A stretch of 64,000 bases of DNA from Nissolia schottii (lineage: Eukaryota; Streptophyta; Magnoliopsida; Fabales; Fabaceae), in contig QANU01011901.1 in the NCBI GenBank assembly GCA_003254905.1, positions 1,985,367 through 2,049,366 on the forward strand, written 5' to 3'. Below the pieces are notes generated by a model. It did no database searches, was not told the DNA's origin, and worked only from the letters and a program-made list of their open reading frames with translations. Shown one piece after another: positions 60,090 through 64,000 of this stretch. Position numbers and translations under genes: made by a program. Each line of letters begins with the position of its first letter. Position 1 is the first letter of the stretch.

Positions 60090-62435
60090 TGGTTGGACGA
60101 TGGATTGGATAGGTCATATTATGATGATGATCATCACCATCATGCTAGATAGGAGTCATCCCATCCGTCCATCTATCTAATCACAATTTGATTCTCTCTT
60201 CTCTCCTCTTCCATTATGTTTGCGATCCGATTGGGTTGGGTGTGGGTTCCACTCTCACATTGCCCACTTACACAATAACCAATTTACCATTACCCAAAAT
60301 AGTGAATGCGTTCACTCCCCTCACCTTAGTTGGATTGGCAGGAAAGTGTTATTTGAATTTTTGTGATTATGAGAACAAATGTTAACTCATATTTTAAATG
60401 ATAAATAGGATGAGTTACTGCAATATTTTACCATTCACAAGTTTAAATAGCACACCTTATATTCTCTTTTATTCAAAATATTTGTCAATTTTTTTATTTT
60501 GATTTATTTTAAAGTAATTGTCACTTATTAAGTTTAAATATTATTAATTATTTTTTATAACATAATTTTATTAAATTTTTTTTTATATTTATCTATTATA
60601 ATAATTTTAATCGTTTACTATAAATAAAAAATAATTACATAAATATTATCAAATTTTTTAATTTTTTAATACTAATGTAGAAGAAAAACGAATGGATAAC
60701 TATTGAAGGAAGACAGGAAAAGGCAGCATCAAATTATTAATTCCTTTGCAGTACTGCTGGCAACGGTGGATTGGATGCAGGAGCAGTGGACTATGCTTGC
60801 TAGGTTGCATCTGATCTGATCTTACCCACAGTATATACCGTGTTCCGGTAGATTTGTAGGATCTGAGTGTGGTGTGCTTACGCCAAACTTGTGCTGCAAC
60901 CTCACTCACTCAGCATTTAATGTGGGGGCCACCCCTCTCTCTCTCTCTGCTACGCTATACAGCTCGGGATCCAATATTGTTTTTCTCCCTTCTGTTTGTG
61001 TGGAAAGGAGATTAGATGTTCCAATCTGGGTTGGGTTTAATCCTATTTTTGTTTTGGTTAACTAGTCTGGATTTGATTAGCAGATGCGGTTTGATTTGCA
61101 GTAGGATGCGAAGGCTTCTTCACAAGTGAAAGTTAATTTTTTTGTGTTTAGCTTAAAGATCATCAAATAAAGTTTTTTAGAGTTAACTCTAACTCTTAAA
61201 TTTTAATAAAGATTTAATATTATCATTCATTAATTAATAAAAATTAAAAATGTAAATTATTTTTTAATATTTATGTCTTTTATAATCTTTTTTATATTTT
61301 AAGATTAATTTAATGATATACTTATTAAATATTGTTTCTATGATTGTTGAGAAAAACTTTTAAATTGTTTTATCAATTACTACTACTACAATATCTAAAG
61401 AGCAATTTATAGAAAATTCAAAATGTTGAATAGCTTTTAGAGAATGAGAACATTACTAAAGTGAGTCTAAGGGAGGAGTCACATGGTAAATGGGATGGGG
61501 ATAAGGACGTGAGTTACACATAGTGTGGGCATTGTTTGGACATATGTATGCAACAGGCACAATGGGTTACATTACACACAAACCTAACAACAAATTGCGT
61601 GTCTCCGTCACTTTTGTTTGTTGCTCCCTTCACACTTTCACACTTACATTTTCTAATTTGACCTAACTGAGTTATCTATGACACATTTTCCATGCTTTAT
61701 TAAATTTAGTTTAAACAAAAATAGGAGCAGCCGCCTCACGTAGAACTCAAAATTAAGTATGATTAATTTGAGAAAAATAGTTTATTCAATTGATGGATCA
61801 AAATAATTTTACTATGGGTAAAATATTTTAAGAGAATCAGCTTATATAATCAAAATAGAAAGAAAAAATATGCTACTTTCGTTTTTTAACATGTAGCTTT
61901 TGTACAGTGGGTTGGAAGCCAAAAATTCAGGCAGAAATTAGAAAAGTGGGGAAAGGGTTCTGGTGGTGTGAAGTGTGTGTATCATGTATGTTACATAGGT
62001 GAGAGAGACAATTAAGTTTAATGAAGAAAAAACGCACAAGATGTTCATGTATTCTGCAGTTTTGCAGCGCTTTTTCTTACTTTTATTGGGGCCCTCTTAG
62101 TTTTGACCAGAACGAAACCGCTACCCTTTCAGGTGGGCCCTTCTCTCTTGAAACCTATCCATCGCTTTTACCATTGCATCTCCCATCAGGTAAGATAATT
62201 CTTTCCGTGAATATTATTGTCTTCGCTGCTTTCCAATTTTTTTGTTTTGACGTTATTTGGTTTTGTAAAAACAAAATGGCATTCATTTATTTAGTCTTAT
62301 TATTTTAAAATTTTTCTAGTAATTTAGTTCGATTAATATGTAAGCTAAGTATAATTTATTTAATCTCGACAAAATTTTGAAGATCAGAGGTATTTTCGAT
62401 GACTTCCAAACTATATATAGAATCCATCTTATCAG

Positions 62436-62436
<1 letters not shown>

Positions 62437-62474
<38 letters not shown>
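62437..62474. repeat. (TA)n microsatellite
   Basis: About 38 bases of alternating TA. Confidence 0.95.
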
Positions 62475-62477
<3 letters not shown>

Positions 62478-63425
62478 AAATACATTATAACTATTAACTA
62501 TTAAGTGTGGTTGGTTGACTATACTGAATGAGACAATGTTATAGTGTTTTATTATAAATCATGTGCATTGACATATAAAAAAAAAAAAAGTTGTCTTCAG
62601 TACAAATGTTCTGTTCCAAATGCGTCTTTGTGAATAGTTTTACTAGAATTTCATGATATAGATATAGTATTAATAGAAAAAACGTGCATAAGAAAAATTT
62701 TATGTTGAGTGGGATGGTGGCAGCTAATGTAAATGACCAAAGTTTCATTACATAGTGGAAGTAGTGGGAGACATATATAGAACAAAGAGTCTAATCCTTG
62801 ATGAAAACTAAACAGTTTTTCAGTGCTTAAGCACAAGTTTTGTTGATACACAACTATTAACCCAGAGATATGCACGTACTTCACATTTCATGCAAAATGT
62901 TTCGAAGCGCTTGGAGTACACAATCATAAAAACGTGAAGCTATGAAATGACATAATTTATTCAAGGAAAAGTACACCAAACGTTCAATGCACTGTCGTGT
63001 ATTCTTGAACAATCCTTTCGAGAAAAATTATTAAGTATTTATAGAGCATTCTGAAAATTTATAAAATAATATTTTAAATTTAAATAATTGTTAGTAGCAA
63101 GATCTCTTCTTTTATGAAGATAAAGTGTCCGTTGATATATAAAAATTTCTCAACCTTAATAAGTGAGGTACTCTGTTACAGAAAAGCCGTTTAGTTGGGT
63201 TGCCTGCACATAGCATTTCAACATGAAGATGAGTCTCTCAGGTCAACTACTCTACTAGTAAGGTTTGTGGATTTATCAACAAACTGTGGCTTAAGTGAAT
63301 GGGTGGAGGATGCACTACGAGAGGAGCAGTAAGTTTTATGCATAGCAATTATGCTAGTGAAAACTTAGACGTGTTTTAACAATACATCTATTTGATTTTA
63401 ATATTTTATAAAAATAAACAAGGAT

Positions 63426-63435
63426 AAAAAAAAAA
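63426..63435 (-). terminator. Pol III terminator of tRNA-Arg
   Basis: Ten consecutive T on the minus strand, starting four bases after the mature tRNA 3' end. Confidence 0.85.
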
Positions 63436-63439
63436 TGAA

Positions 63440-63512
63440 CGACTCCGCTGGGGATCGAACCCAGAATCTCTGGTTCCGTAGACCAGCGCCTTATCCATTG
63501 GGCCACGGAGTC
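63440..63512 (-). tRNA. tRNA-Arg (anticodon ACG)
   Basis: On the minus strand a complete 73-base cloverleaf can be folded. Acceptor stem GACTCCG pairs with CGGAGTC and the discriminator is G. The D arm starts GCCCAATGGATAAGGC. The anticodon stem CTGGT/ACCAG closes the loop CTACGGA, whose central triplet is ACG, and the T arm is CTGGGTTCGATCCCCAG. Internal promoters fit the A box (TGGCCCAATGG) and B box (GGTTCGATCC). There is no intron. A run of ten A on the plus strand just left of the gene (63426-63435) supplies the Pol III T-tract terminator. It decodes CGN arginine codons, with A34 normally deaminated to inosine. Confidence 0.97.
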
Positions 63513-64000
63513 ACTTGTGCCAAATCTTACGTGTATTATATAAAATAATTTACTATTGAATTTTGAGATCACAGGTTAATGATTATTTAAATTACAATAG
63601 ATACTAATTCTTTTCTTGAAAGAAGAGAAAAATAAAAGGAAATAAATGAAATATAAATTATCTCCTTTATTATGTAAATAAAAAAATTAAGAAAAACGAA
63701 ATAATTTTTATTTATTTAGTTAGAAAAATAAAGAAGAGAATGACTTAGTATTTTATTCTTTATACAATATTAAATAAATTAATAATTTAAATAGAATATT
63801 TATTTTTCTTTAGTCTTTCGCTATAAAAGCAAAGAGGAAATATTTCAACACGTTTACTATTAATTTTTATTTTATTTTTGCTTATTCATGAGTTTAAACT
63901 TTCATTTAAACATTAAAAAAAATGTGTGACACCTATTTCTTTATTTTTGTTTCTTCACACCTAAGTACAAAATAATATAATAATAAAAAAGGATTAAATA
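63513..64000. other. Sequence upstream of tRNA-Arg, no gene
   Basis: AT-rich with no ORF of note; it forms the 5' flank of the minus-strand tRNA gene. Confidence 0.5.

Larger units (their letters stand above)
58653..63439. other. Intergenic, no supportable gene
   Basis: The HIPP 3' UTR lies at the left, with an AATAAA at 58991-58996. There is a poly-C run at 59332-59345, palindromes near 60071, and a TA microsatellite at 62437. Short ORFs only. The ORF at 59721-59990 has no family features. Confidence 0.5.

Noticed and set aside
1-64000. CRISPR arrays, bacterial operons, phage or viral genes
   Set aside because: None seen. Introns, spacers, transposon types and tRNA all indicate a plant nuclear chromosome.

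Overview
This is a 64 kb stretch of a flowering-plant nuclear chromosome, from a eudicot. It is AT-rich, with intron-containing genes that use GT-AG splice sites, long intergenic spacers full of short AT repeats, several class II transposon families, a piece of plastid DNA and a nuclear tRNA gene. A legume is possible, but nothing I can read proves the family. Exon structures below were assembled by eye from reading frames and splice consensus, without transcript data.

Layout. 1-4.8 kb is transposon debris: a decayed CACTA element (DUF4218/DUF4216 ORF, 97-bp tandem subterminal repeats, one terminal repeat ending at 3638), then a 928-bp element carrying a piece of a tonoplast sugar transporter gene. 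4.8-18.7 kb has no gene I can support, only AT-rich sequence, microsatellites and two ~550-bp non-autonomous transposons. 18.7-44.5 kb is the first gene block: a DUF1749 alpha/beta-hydrolase (+), an intronless PC-esterase/NXPE-like type II membrane protein (+), a VTT-domain (SNARE-associated Golgi protein) gene (+), a small intronless plant protein of unknown function (+), an ARFRP1-type small GTPase (-), and a LOG2-like RING ubiquitin ligase (+). 44.5-56 kb holds a possible small transcription unit near 46.4 kb, a broken MuDR-like transposon (48.8-52.3 kb) and an rpoB-derived plastid insertion (52.9-53.6 kb). 56.7-58.7 kb is a heavy-metal-associated isoprenylated plant protein (HIPP). 58.7-64 kb is intergenic except for tRNA-Arg(ACG) on the minus strand.

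The gene order hydrolase - VTT protein - LUL ligase - HIPP matches, from memory, the Arabidopsis run AT5G19050-AT5G19070-AT5G19080-AT5G19090. The LUL-HIPP pairing is also found at AT3G06140-AT3G06130, so the block looks ancestral. The genes do not form a pathway, but several act at membranes (VTT protein, ARF-related GTPase, myristoylatable LUL, prenylatable HIPP, type II PC-esterase).

The most interesting structure is a five-copy Mutator-type non-autonomous family. It has termini AAGGTTGTCAAACTC and GTTTAACAACCATG, repeated AAACTCG motifs and 9-bp target-site duplications. One copy has captured a host gene fragment, one has duplicated the splice donor of a host exon, and one sits three bases beyond a host stop codon.
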